Source of the DNA: Micropterus salmoides
Taxonomy: Eukaryota; Chordata; Actinopteri; Centrarchiformes; Centrarchidae
Assembly (NCBI RefSeq): GCF_014851395.1
Contig: NW_024041150.1
Span: forward strand, 30,010,305 to 30,074,304
DNA: 64,000 nt
Direction: 5' to 3'
The notes beneath the pieces were generated by a model that was not told the DNA's origin, searched no databases, and worked only from the letters and a program-made list of their open reading frames with translations. This document shows positions 24,857 to 35,199 of the stretch, piece by piece. Position 1 is the first letter of the stretch. The number at the start of each line of letters is the position of its first letter. The position numbers were made by a program, and so were the translations under genes.

Positions 24857-25428
24857 ATTCATGCTTTATCAGGTTGGTACAACGCTCTCTCCTCTGCGTC
24901 TGAATCCAACAGCAGTACATCACATGTTCCTTATCAAATCTGCTGTATTTACTTGTGTTTTGGGGTCCAGCAGGTCTCAGAGCACCAATCAGGGCTCTGC
25001 TACAGATCACATGATCAACCAGGATGAAACTCAACACAAAAAATACTCTCCTCTCCATGGTCAGCCTTAATCCTTTATAACTAATCACTTACATTAAACT
25101 TAATGTTTACATTTCACGTTATCTGTTTTAGAAGATTACGGAATTCATATAATGTAATTGAAACACTGATTAATATGACATTAGCTTTATTTTCTCTGCT
25201 CTTTAGATGATGCTCGTCTCTATGAATCAATCAAAGGCCTGAAGAAATTGAAAATGGTACAGTATATACTTTTGTTTAACACGGAGCAGTTAGAAATACT
25301 AGAATAAGATGATATAAGGTAAATAGAAATGATGGAAAACCCCTGAATTTTAAACAATATGTATATTTCAGAGGAATTCAGCGAGGTCACATATGCTTTG
25401 ATTGAGCTGAAAAACATTGCTAAGAAGG
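24857..25428 (+). CDS. Gene B tail exons 1-4
   Basis: 24857-24872 (16 bp), 24974-25059 (86 bp, YSPL motif), 25207-25256 (LYESI; one base shorter than its counterparts, breaking the frame) and 25372-25428 (VTYALI, ITIM consensus). Borders match genes A and C. Confidence 0.75.
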
Positions 25429-25552
25429 GTGAGTAGTTTATTTTATGTCGTGAGAATTACAAGCAATTAGGTGAGATGGCTTTTGTATACAGCATTGCCT
25501 AAATTAAGCCCAGTAAATTGTCTTTTCATGCATCCATCTGGTAATACACCAG

Positions 25553-25597
25553 AGGTGAGCCCTGTTTATTCAAATGGCAAGACAGGATCAGCAGCAG
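25553..25597 (+). pseudogene. Decayed tail exon of gene B
   Basis: Corresponds to gene C 43916-43978. The acceptor tract has been lost and the SLYSNV motif has become PVYSNG. The matching fragment in F is at about 52262-52478. Confidence 0.5.
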
Positions 25598-25727
25598 GTA
25601 GACAAGTACAACAGACATTTTGAAGTTTTTGTTGGGTGCTGCTACCTGACACAGTGTAATATTTAATACTTCCACTAAAGAGCAGCAGTGGTCATATTAT
25701 AACCCCATGTACTGTATATATAAGAGC

Positions 25728-26014
25728 TTTAAAGGGTCAGTGATTTAGTGGCATCTTGTGGTGAGGGGTGCAAATTGCAACCAGCGGCATTCACGTGTTC
25801 CTCAGATGGTCCCATTCCTGAGTTGTGAAGTTTTAATTTCGACTTCGTGTGCGTTAATATCACACACGTTGTGAGGTTCTGGGATTCTCTACTCAGAATT
25901 TTTTCCCACTTCAATCACTGATTCTAAGGTAATAAAAACATAACCATTCATTATATTATATTATTTGCTTTTCTGTCAATAGATCCTCTTAAATATTACA
26001 CACTGAACCTTTAG
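25728..26014. mobile_element. MITE with short inverted ends
   Basis: Left end TTAAAGGGTCAGTGATTTAG; reverse complement of right end CTAAAGGTTCAGTGTGTAAT. About 287 bp, non-coding. It is absent from the matching place in fragment F (about 53125). Confidence 0.65.
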
Positions 26015-26050
26015 GGCTTGTTGGATTTGCGGTATGTTGATTTTCAGATA

Positions 26051-26546
26051 CTCTATATGGAAAAAAGTACTAGGACACCTAAACATTACATTTATAACAT
26101 CCCATTCTAACTCCATAGGAATTAATACAGAGATGGTCCTCCCTTTGCAGCTATAACACCTTCCACTCTTCTATGAAGGCTTTGTACAAGATTTTAGAGT
26201 TTATCTGTGGGAATTGTTGCCTGTTCATCCAGAAGAGCATTTGTGAGGTCAGACACTGATGTTGGACACGACGGCCTGGCTCGCAGTCTCCGCTCTAGTT
26301 TATCCCTAAAGTGCTGGATAGGGTAGAGGTCGGTGCTCTGAGCGGGCCAGTCAAGTTCTTCCACACCAAACGGGGAAAACCATTTCTTTATGGAGCTGGC
26401 TTTGTGCACGGGGGCATTGCCATATTGAAAGAGGAAAAGACAAAAAACAAACTGTTTGTGAAAATTGTAAGAAAGACCACACCATGAAAAAACAATCCCT
26501 ACCAAAAGTATTGGGACAGGGGTGTCTGGTACTTTTGTCCATATAG
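26051..26546 (-). mobile_element. Internally deleted Tc1-like element
   Basis: Ends CTATATGGAAAAAAGTACT and, as reverse complement on the right, CTATATGGACAAAAGTACCA. Minus-strand remnant with FGVEELDWPAQSTDLYPIQH, the third catalytic region of a Tc1 transposase, then LERRLRARPSCPTS. About 0.5 kb, so non-autonomous. Also absent from fragment F. Confidence 0.75.
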
Positions 26547-27130
26547 TATATGTTTGATTAAATAAATATGATATGTAATCTCTCACGTTGTTGAAAAAGA
26601 ATTAATAGGTGACAAATGAGTTGGTTCCACCATAGATAGTTGTATTTAAAAAAAATTGTCTGTCTACGTAATCCACTTCCCTCCTTCTTGCAAAAATGTA
26701 TTTATTATTAGGGGATTTTGTCCCCCATCACTTCCACTAAAAGCAAATAAGGAAGGGATGTTATCAGGGCCAGCATGACCACGGGGGATGATATAGCAGT
26801 TTACTGTTCATATGGGCGTGTGACTATTGTTTTAAGACACATCTCAAAAAGGTATGAACCACTCCTTTAAGCATAGTTTATTTGTATCGCTCTGCATCAC
26901 GTACAATGTCTCAGTGGGCTTTACAGGCACACAGCATCAATGGTTCTTATCCCAGACCAAATTCTCAAAGACGGGAAACAAAAGATTTACTCAAAAAACA
27001 AACAGAACACATCTGAGGTTATGAGGTCATGGAATGAACATCAGGTCGTGACATAGTCCTTTTATCTTAATTTTTCCATCAGTTCATAACTACTGTACAA
27101 ATTAAACCTGAAACGTGGCTTCTGTTTTAG

Positions 27131-27183
27131 ACAATCTGATGTATGCAGAGGTTCATCCTATGATAAAGCCAAGAAAGACAAAG
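27131..27183 (+). CDS. Possible extra gene B tail exon with ITIM
   Basis: AG/GTAAGT borders and an open frame NLMYAEVHPMIKPRK containing LMYAEV (ITIM consensus). Its 53 bp enter in phase 1 and leave in phase 0, which does not match the next exon at 27574. It is either decayed or needs an unseen partner. Confidence 0.4.
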
Positions 27184-27573
27184 GTAAGTAAAGCTTACAT
27201 CCACCTGCAGCTGTTACTGTCCAACAGGTTTGTCTGGACACAGTGAGTTCTGTGTCCATCCAACACAAATATTTTCAATACAATGGTAGCTGTTACTGAT
27301 TGACGTAATTTAAATGTTTTCTGTTTTCTGTATAATTTTTGTATTTAGTTATTTATTTTACGTATTCTTAAATCCTTCCTTGATTTTCTATCAACTATCA
27401 GTGTTCAACTATCTTTTGTTGTGAGTACTATTGTAACATGTTTTCTCTTGTGTTTTGTTTTTGTACACTACATTTATTTTACATTATGGATGTAGGCATT
27501 GCTGAAGCAAAAAACTGTATAGAAACATATATCAGTACATTGACATTTCAAACTGGTACGACTCCTTTTACAG

Positions 27574-27644
27574 GAAACTCAAGTCCTGCAGCAGCGGATG
27601 AAACCGTTTATTCTGAAGTCAAACTGGGAACGACTGTTCAGTGA
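27574..27644 (+). CDS. Gene B terminal coding exon (ITSM)
   Basis: Open frame GNSSPAAADETVYSEVKLG ending in TGA at 27642-27644. TVYSEV fits the ITSM pattern T-x-Y-x-x-V. Gene C (44636-44701) and fragment F (54487) have the same exon. Poly(A) signal AATAAA at 27790-27795. Confidence 0.75.
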
Positions 27645-29640
27645 CATTATAATGTATATTGTTATTAGTCACTTTAGTGATTATTTTACAGATGGTCACA
27701 TTGGTTATAAATGGGTGTAAAATGCCATAAAGCAGCCTTAATTCTTAAATAACCCTAAATCTCTTTCTCCTATGGTTTTCCTCCACATCAATAAAGAGAT
27801 CTGTACCAACAAAACCAGTGGAACAGTGGGTGCACCTCGGACTTTCAAATGTCAGGCAGTATTTTGTAAATTTCAACTTATAGCACACAATTTAAAAGAA
27901 ACTTGGTGAAATGACTACAGATTATCTCATATAATTATTTACATGTTCCCACTGAGTGTTTATGTCCTATATTTTATATATATAATATAATATATTTAAT
28001 ACACGGTCACATTTTTTGTTAAAGCTCCTGTAGACGACTTCTTTTCAGTTTAAGATAAAAAGCACATTAGTAATATTTAATTTATTAGATGTGATAAAGC
28101 AGTCTGACAACTACATTCTACTGTAACACAGCTGTTCATTTAAGTGAAGAGTGACACTATGAGATGGCGCTTCCTTCACAAAAACACATTCACACATGAC
28201 ACTGCAGTCACGTGTCTCAGTTTAGGCTGTAGTTTGGACAATATGTTTCTAAGACTTCTGAAATTGAAATCAATGAAATCGTCTAGTTGTCAATAGTTAT
28301 TATTCAGCACAAACCCTAATTTTACCCTCAGATTCCACCTTAATGACTTTGAAGTTGTGTCTGACATATATATATCATATATATTGTGTATCAGCTCGTT
28401 CCAGCTCTTCATTGAAGTTATATGCAATATCATGTTACCACTAAGTAAGATATTCAAAACAAAAAACACACCAGCCCACCTAATGGACACTTTATTTTAT
28501 TTGAATTTTAGACACAATTAACCCACAATTTAGCCTGATAACTAGGGATGTTTCTCCTCATTTGTGTGGAAGTATGATGTTGGCTTTGTGAAGAAATGAT
28601 AATTTCAGAACACTGGGTGCACTAAGTAAAGAAACTCTTTCTCTCGATCCCCTCCTGTAGCTGTCCATGGTTGTGATTTTTTTTCATGAGGGATGCATTG
28701 CCTCTAAAACACTAATCTGACCATGTAGGCTTATGTTTATATCTAAATTATATACTTTAGTTTTTATCTATAAGTATGTGTGCTTTTTAGGAAAACAGGT
28801 GTTTGGGGTTAGTAAGTAGCAGGCATTCAGAGCAGGGTCAAATTCATGAAAGAAGACAGCATTTTCTTGGCAGTAAATATGTAAAATTTTCATTCATTAA
28901 TTTTTTTTGCAGTTTTGTGAGTTGGGAGAATATTTATTAACAACGATGGTCGTTCATGGCTACGGGTAGTCCTAACGACCGTAACGACTGTCGTTACAAC
29001 AACCAGGAACACTACCGAACCAGCAGTATGGACGATGTTGGCAAACGACCCCACTGAGGTTAAATAGCTGAGTTTCCCTACCAGTCAGTCAGAACTGAAG
29101 AAGTCCCTTGGACTTTAACTTTCGTTGGAAAACTTTGTGTAACACTGTCTACAACAAACTTCATGCTCTGCTTAAAGATTCGGCATTAACTATAATACAT
29201 CAAATTATTTATTCTTGTGTCAAAACATTGTGTCAGTTTGTCCCAATATAGGCTACTCATCTAGATAGATTATGTCTCGATAACAGCAGATGAAGTGAGC
29301 TGCAGAGATGAGTTCAGTGCACGCACAGTATGGTGAACATACTCAGTGATGAAGCCCAGAACTGCAGGGACAAAATAAAACAAAGATTAATGACATTACC
29401 AAAAATGCTACTTTAGTTACAAACATTTAACTGCCAGTTTAAAAAGACTGGAGACAACAAACCACCCTGCAGAACTCCATGCTGACATGAAAAGACACAT
29501 ATATAGACCTATGCCATCACACCTACAGAATAACTAAATAATTGCAATAAAAATATACAGAAGTATAAATACAGAAGTACATTCAACAGGGAATTAAATC
29601 CAACATATTAGAATTGTAATTGTTGATGAAGCACTTCTCT
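27645..29640. other. Space between convergent gene ends; copy of 54621-56663
   Basis: No gene seen. Nearly all of it aligns with 54621-56663 (for example CAGATTCCACCTTAATGACT at 28330 and 55369). About 28930-29145 is present only here and carries two small palindromes (28942-28954 and 28981-28997). Confidence 0.65.
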
Positions 29641-29887
29641 TTATGGACCTGGTAAACAAAATAAATACAAGTGAAAATATGTACATGACACATTAACCCT
29701 ATAACTTCAGTCAGATTTGAACTGCATACTGACCTACACTTATATTTACCTCTAGTGTATTGAATAATGATGTAAAACAATGTTAAATAAACAAAATAAT
29801 TATAATGAAAATAGCCTGTGTTGATATTTGTACCTTCAGTTGAATCTGGATTCACGATATTGTAGTCAGAGCAATAAAATATGTACA
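29641..29887 (-). pseudogene. Remnant G: last two exons of a minus-strand receptor gene
   Basis: Minus-strand exon 29887-29834 reads CSDYNIVNPDSTEG with donor GTACAAAT. The terminal mini-exon at 29648-29641 adds Gly-Pro-TAA after an AG. Both match gene E (56934-56872 and 56671-56664). SDYNIV fits the ITIM consensus. No Ig or TM exon follows upstream, though 30630-30700 matches gene E intron sequence at 60105-60165, so the rest of the gene has been lost. Confidence 0.7.
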
Positions 29888-30111
29888 CTTGTACAGAAAA
29901 GTTTGGATGTAGTAGTGTCCAGTGGGCCAGCAGAAGTAGCTCAGAAAGCAGTGCTGCAGGCTGGCAGTCCAGTAGCAGCTCGGAGAGGAGGGGGCCAAGG
30001 TGCTGCTGAGAAAATGGGGAAACAGAAAGGGAAATGCTCAGTGATTTATTGTAGGAAATCCTCTTCATGTCAATCCCGTAATCATACAACAGAAACATAG
30101 TGCAGTGACAT

Positions 30112-30470
30112 CCAGTGTTGGGAAAGTTACTCAGAAATTGTAATATATTACCAGTTACTTATTACTCCTTAAAAAATTAATATTATTACTTCACTTATTA
30201 CTGGGTGATAAAAGTAACTAGTTATGTTACTATATTACTTTCCAGTGTTTCCCACAGAATGACAGCGGGGTGGTGGGGGGGTCACCCCGTCACGTTTTGT
30301 GCGTGGTGGCTTCTGGGACAAACCATATATGGAAGTTCAACTTCCATCAACTTCCGTCACATTTGTCTGTGGGCTGCAGCTGGACCAAAATTCCACAAAT
30401 GTGTAAAAAGGAAGTTACAAATGCTACGTGACCTACAAATTGGCATGTGAAATAAAAAGATCTTTGTACA
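30112..30470. mobile_element. hAT-like teleost repeat fragments
   Basis: Begins CCAGTGTTGGGAAAGTTACT, followed at 30242 by CCAGTGTTTCCCACAGAATG. Both are typical ends of common fish DNA elements. No transposase. Confidence 0.45.
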
Positions 30471-33230
30471 GATTAAATTGTGTGTATTTGCAAATCACAC
30501 TGTATTTTTGTGGATATGATTTTACACATCACCAGTGTAAAATTACACAATTGCGCATCATTGTACACATTTGTAGCTTGTCTTCTGTGGGTTACAAATA
30601 TTAAAGTCCAAATAAATCTTCCATAATAATCAAACCAGCATAAAGGTTGTAGTTTGTTTTCACCTTCAGTCGTTCAGATCCCGCTTAAACCAGTAAAGGA
30701 AAGCACAAAATTCAGGTTGCAGGTGCACTTCACAATATAAAAATAAATATAATGCAATAATCAGTAGCTCTTTTTTGTTCAGTAAATTCTTTTGAACAAC
30801 GCGGAGGCTTCTTCTATATGTACATTGCATTGCAGGTTTTCTTACCAGCCACACGCTGGTAAATGCACATAAAAATCAAACACTCAAAAGGTACTGTGGC
30901 AATGACAAACTCAAGTGAATCACTCCACTAAACACAACTGCAGAGGCTAACTAACAAAGTACTTACTTCACTAATATGGCACACAATCAACACACATGAG
31001 GCACACAAGTCAACTGGCTGTGACAAGCTGCCAAGAGCTACTGGAGGGCTCTCCTTAAGAGCAGGAGGTAATGCTGAGGTGGTGACGAGCGATTGTTAGA
31101 CCTGGAACAGAGGGGACCAATGGGTGGACTGAAGTCAGCCTGACAGAGCTCCACAGAAACCAGGAAGTAGGCGGGTCTTCATTCCACAGGTAGACCTTTC
31201 TTCACCACAGGATCACACAGCCTGCTTGGTATATGGTGAGTGGATAGTGCCAAAGCAAGGATTACCAGGAGAAGGAGAAGGAGCAGTCTTCCCTGCCGTC
31301 GCTCAGCTATATGTTGAATAATATTTATTTTGTTGCATTGCGTGTTTTTTATGTGGAGATGTCTTCCATTGCCATTTCCAGCTACAGTTGTTTAGTAAAG
31401 TCTGATGCTGTTGTGATGCGTTTTCATTTGTTCTCATGATTTAATTTGCAGCGCCACCCCTCTGCCAGTTAATGGGCCTCTCACTGTCTTTGTAATTAAC
31501 ATTTGAAAACAAAACATTTTTGGTAACATCAAATATGTGGAAATATATCCCAGTTAACAATTGAAGGATGGGAAGCTTGAACTTCAAGTTCAAGTTGTCT
31601 ATGATATCTATAATGCAGAAGTGTAACATAATTTCATGGCCTATTGGCCAGTCAATTAAATTCCAAATATTACCAGTTATATTTTTGAAGTTTTAGCCAT
31701 AGTCTACATAGTCTACATAGTCTACATAAATGTAAAAACACACTCAGTGTAATATTTAAATAGGTAAACCCCACAATTAATTGAGTTTTTGCTGCCTGAT
31801 AAAAGACGAGGTCCAACCTTATGTAATGTGCTACAAAAACACTAGACTATAAGCAGAAATTTTGAACTAACTTGAAGTGCTGTAGTTAAATTGCAGATTA
31901 TATAGACTATTTACCGAACAAAACATAATACAACCTTGTTCATAATATTTTGACATCGTATTAATTTTTTGTGTGAGTTTTACAGGCCCTTGTCTTGTCA
32001 GAATAGGCCTTGTGCTGAGTATTTAACGATTTGATGTGTATGTGGGCATGGCGGTATGTTTGGTTTGTGAGATTGAGTGTGATGTAGTTTTAGTGTATAA
32101 ACAAGTTCAAAGCAGACAAACAGAACAGTGATAGCTGCCATTAACTTGGCCAAGTTGTCACTGCACTTTCCTTGAAGCATCTAGTTTCCTTGAACTTTGG
32201 CTGAACAATTGCGGCAACTGATGTTCATGAAAGGTTTTTGTATAAGCAAATGTATACTTATTTGGGATAGTCTATGCTATTGCAAAGGTATTAGCAACAT
32301 CTTTGAGGTTGTACATAATGATGTGCTCCTCCAGGGCAACAGCGACATCCGCAATTTCTTTTACCAGCAACTCCTGCTTGCTTTCAACTTCCTCTGTAAC
32401 AATGAGAAGGCCAATGTTCACTCCTTTTGTAGCCTGATGAGCCATTTGTAGAAATTTGATGATTATTTTACTTTATAGGAGAGAGGTTAAAATGAGTAAA
32501 CTGTTCCTCCTTGGTCTGTTCGCTGAGGTCGCACAGACCATCCATCTTGCTGCAAAGCTACGTGTTTGGGCTTTCAGCGTTGATGCATTGAGAAGGAGAC
32601 GGATCTGCCTACCTGTGTGGTGGGATCCGTTTTCTGTTTTTCCTGCAAGGTCTGATGGAGAAGGGGCTGTCGTGCTGCAGCTATCTCCCCTGTCACAGGG
32701 GGTTTGGTGACAGAACAGTCTTCACCAACTCCCTAGTGATACGCTTTCTGCAGGGTGTGAGAAGACATCTACCGGTGACGTGTCTCTCTGCGCCTCAGTA
32801 GGACTTGCTGCTTGTGTTGGTGGCTCTAATATCTGCACCTTATGAGCCCCTGGAGCAGTCCTGCTATCTCTTGAACAGTCCTGCGCCTTGCTCCCACCTC
32901 TTCTACGAAGTTGAGTGAGCTGTGTGCCTGTCGGTTCACCCCAGCTGCATGCTGGTTCTTGGTGCCCACAGTGCAGCCAGATTGAGACAACACACCTCCA
33001 TTGTTCTTTAGAACATAAGGAGCATGTTCAGGTCCAGGACAATAAATCTGGATGCTTTCTATCCCCCTACCCCACTTAGGGTGCAGGGAGATGAGAGTGC
33101 ATCTGTTGTGTCCATGTGTGCTAGGCTAATGTCCTATGTAGAGCACACAGCCCCCATTCGATGCACTGGTCGGCTGTTCGTTTGTTTCAGTGAGAAGAGC
33201 CAGGCCAGCTGGCTTTGTGAGTGAATCTCC
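30471..33230. other. Intergenic, little recognised
   Basis: A short tandem repeat (CATAGTCTA, three units) lies at 31700-31727. The stretch 32450-33230 is more GC-rich and may belong to the gypsy element that follows, but I cannot assign a protein to it. Confidence 0.35.
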
Positions 33231-33289
33231 CAAGCCTGGACAGGGGCGGGAACAGACCCACCATTAGCTGTGCGTACCCATTCCAGTGT

Positions 33290-33760
33290 GGAAGTGTCTA
33301 CGACCCTTTATCTGCGGGGTGTGTGTCGAAGAGATCCTGGTTGACTGTGTTGGCAGGTTACCTAAAACCAACGTTGGTAATCAGTTCCCACTTACAATGA
33401 TGTGTGTTGCTATCGATTAAAAGAAGCCATTCCTTTCTGTTGAACCACTGCCGTGTCAGTAACCAAAGCACAAGTCAAGTTTTTTACTACATATGGTTTG
33501 CCAAAGATAGCACAAACCAATCAGGGATCTAATTTCCTTTCCAAAGTATTCAAACAAACCCTTAGCTTGTTGGGCAACTCGGTGTCTAGCGCCTGTCACC
33601 CCGAGTCACAGGGAGTTCTGAAGCGCTGGCACCAAACCTTAAAATCCATGCTCAAGAACCACTGTCATGAGAAGTGTAAGGACTGGGATGTAGAGGTGCC
33701 TTTTGTAATTTTTACCGCACCTGACACAAAGCTAGAGCCCTTAGGGTTGTAGCAGGTCTG
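33290..33760 (+). pseudogene. Ty3/gypsy integrase fragment
   Basis: The plus-strand frame 33453-33752 reads VKFFTTYGLPKIAQTNQGSN, CHPESQGVLKRWHQTLKSML and DWDVEVPFVIF, the catalytic core of gypsy-type integrase. The preceding 150 bp carry VDCVGRLPKT-like and NQFPLT-like pieces in other frames. Stops and shifts show it is dead. No LTR pair seen. Confidence 0.8.
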
Positions 33761-34253
33761 CGTATGATTTTTATTAAACTTTACGGGCACGACCTTAAGA
33801 TTTGCAGTCGAGGCTTTAGGTCCTTGAGTATAGCTTAGTAATTAAACAAATTTTTGGTAATTCGATAGTTGTTAATGGTTCAGTTATTCTAAAATCATTT
33901 ATTTTAATCAATCAATCAGTCAGTCTCAAATCTGAGGGAGAATCCTCTATACAGGGACCCCGGACGCTTAAACAATACACACACACAAATCACTATGATC
34001 AAGGTGAAATTTACTGACTAACTAAAGGGAGTACAACAGTGGGAGTAAATATGGGAATATTACAGGAATAACAGTCAACATGAAAAAAAACAGAAGGTAA
34101 TGAACAGAATATGTAATAAGCCAAGATCAGTACACTGGGCTCGATGGGATTTCAGTTTGATATTGTAGAGGGAGAGGATTCTACGAGAATGAGGGCACTA
34201 ATGCTCGGAAATTATGTTGCAAATTTATTTTGAATAACCTAGGGGTTTCTTAA

Positions 34254-34563
34254 CTATAGATGAGGGCCAACTAGAGGACACCAACGAGTCACAGCATGTG
34301 GTTTGTTTTGCCTTACTTATGTCGTAATTCCCCGTAGCAAAGGCTCACTGCCGGTTGGGCTCGTGGATGTTGTCCTGGCCAGGTTGGGTGGCACCCCGGT
34401 GGCGTCTCAAGTTGGGTTCAAACCGATGGAATTGCTCCGGAGTCCTTTGCGGGAAAACGCTTGCAGCAACGGCCAACTGGCGACACCAAACTCGGCAAAA
34501 GTAAGGCAAAACAAACCACATGCTGTGACTCGTTGGTGTCCTCTAGTTGGCCCTCATCTATAG
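34254..34563. repeat. Perfect 63-bp inverted repeat with 184-bp centre
   Basis: Arms 34254-34316 and 34501-34563 are exact reverse complements; identity stops at 34253 and 34564. The centre (34317-34500) is GC-richer than its surroundings and has no clear frame. Confidence 0.92.
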
Positions 34564-35199
34564 CTCGGCGGAACACACTCCAGACTCTCTCGTTGGAGCC
34601 ATGACTTCGTTCAACTCGAGACGAGAATTGAAAGGGCTTCTGGGTATCTGGGTCAAAAGTTGCTTAGAACGATCGAATAGCGTTAAAACAACAAAATCAA
34701 ATAAGACACATAGATTCGCGAGGACCCGGGAATATAGGCTATTTAATGTTGCTGAGTTTAAACAAAGTCTGGGGATAGTTTGATCCCAGGCAGCTCCAAA
34801 CAAAAGTCAAAATCTCCCACTAAGAAAAATGGGGTTTCAAGAACATGAAGCTTTCTCAGTTCGTCTGAAGGAAGTTTAAAGAAAAAAAGATACAAGAGAG
34901 TACAAGAGTTTTAGTTTCAAGACAGTGAAACAAAAGACAACAAGGTCTTCATCTGTTCCCCTTTTTTGGGACGTGGTGACGTCATTTTGGGAGTGGGTAT
35001 CCCTAGGGGAGTCACCCTTTGGCCTCAAAAGTGTTAACTTTTAGTGGGATAAAGAAAAAATATATATTGCGCGTATTTTCCATTTAATCTCTCTCTCTAA
35101 TATTACATATAACATTAGAAAAATACTTAGTTCTAAACATTTAGATAAAAACAAGTAGAACAAGATTAAACACTAGAAGGTTAATTGTTTCTTAATTGT

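Larger units (their letters stand above)
17364..27644 (+). pseudogene. Gene B: large FcRL/LITR-like receptor with seven Ig exons, damaged
   Basis: Exons: signal peptide 17364-17406 and 17495-17530; Ig alpha-like 17660-17929; epsilon 18551-18825; zeta 19177-19437; alpha 19580-19855; beta 20043-20342; gamma 22287-22553; delta 23815-24074; TM 24615-24722; tail 24857-24872, 24974-25059, 25207-25256, 25372-25428; terminal 27574-27644. The epsilon exon ends in an in-frame TGA. Delta is 260 bp instead of 261, and the third tail exon is 50 bp instead of 51. Read straight through, the gene is a pseudogene. However, all three bad exons sit between phase-1 borders, so skipping them would leave an open frame. 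The start could be the ATG at 17364 or, matching gene C, the one at 17370. A poly(A) signal lies at 27790. A shortened functional product is possible. Confidence 0.65.

Noticed and set aside
29583..30098. 171-codon minus-strand open frame as one gene
   Set aside because: Only about 18 codons match a real receptor exon, with its own splice signals. The rest is read-through of introns and 3' sequence.
31697..31727. CRISPR-like direct repeats
   Set aside because: Three adjacent copies of a nine-base unit without spacers: a simple tandem repeat in vertebrate DNA.
33290..33760. A domesticated integrase gene
   Set aside because: The fragment lacks an intact frame beyond about 100 codons, has stops before and after, and sits among other dead repeats.
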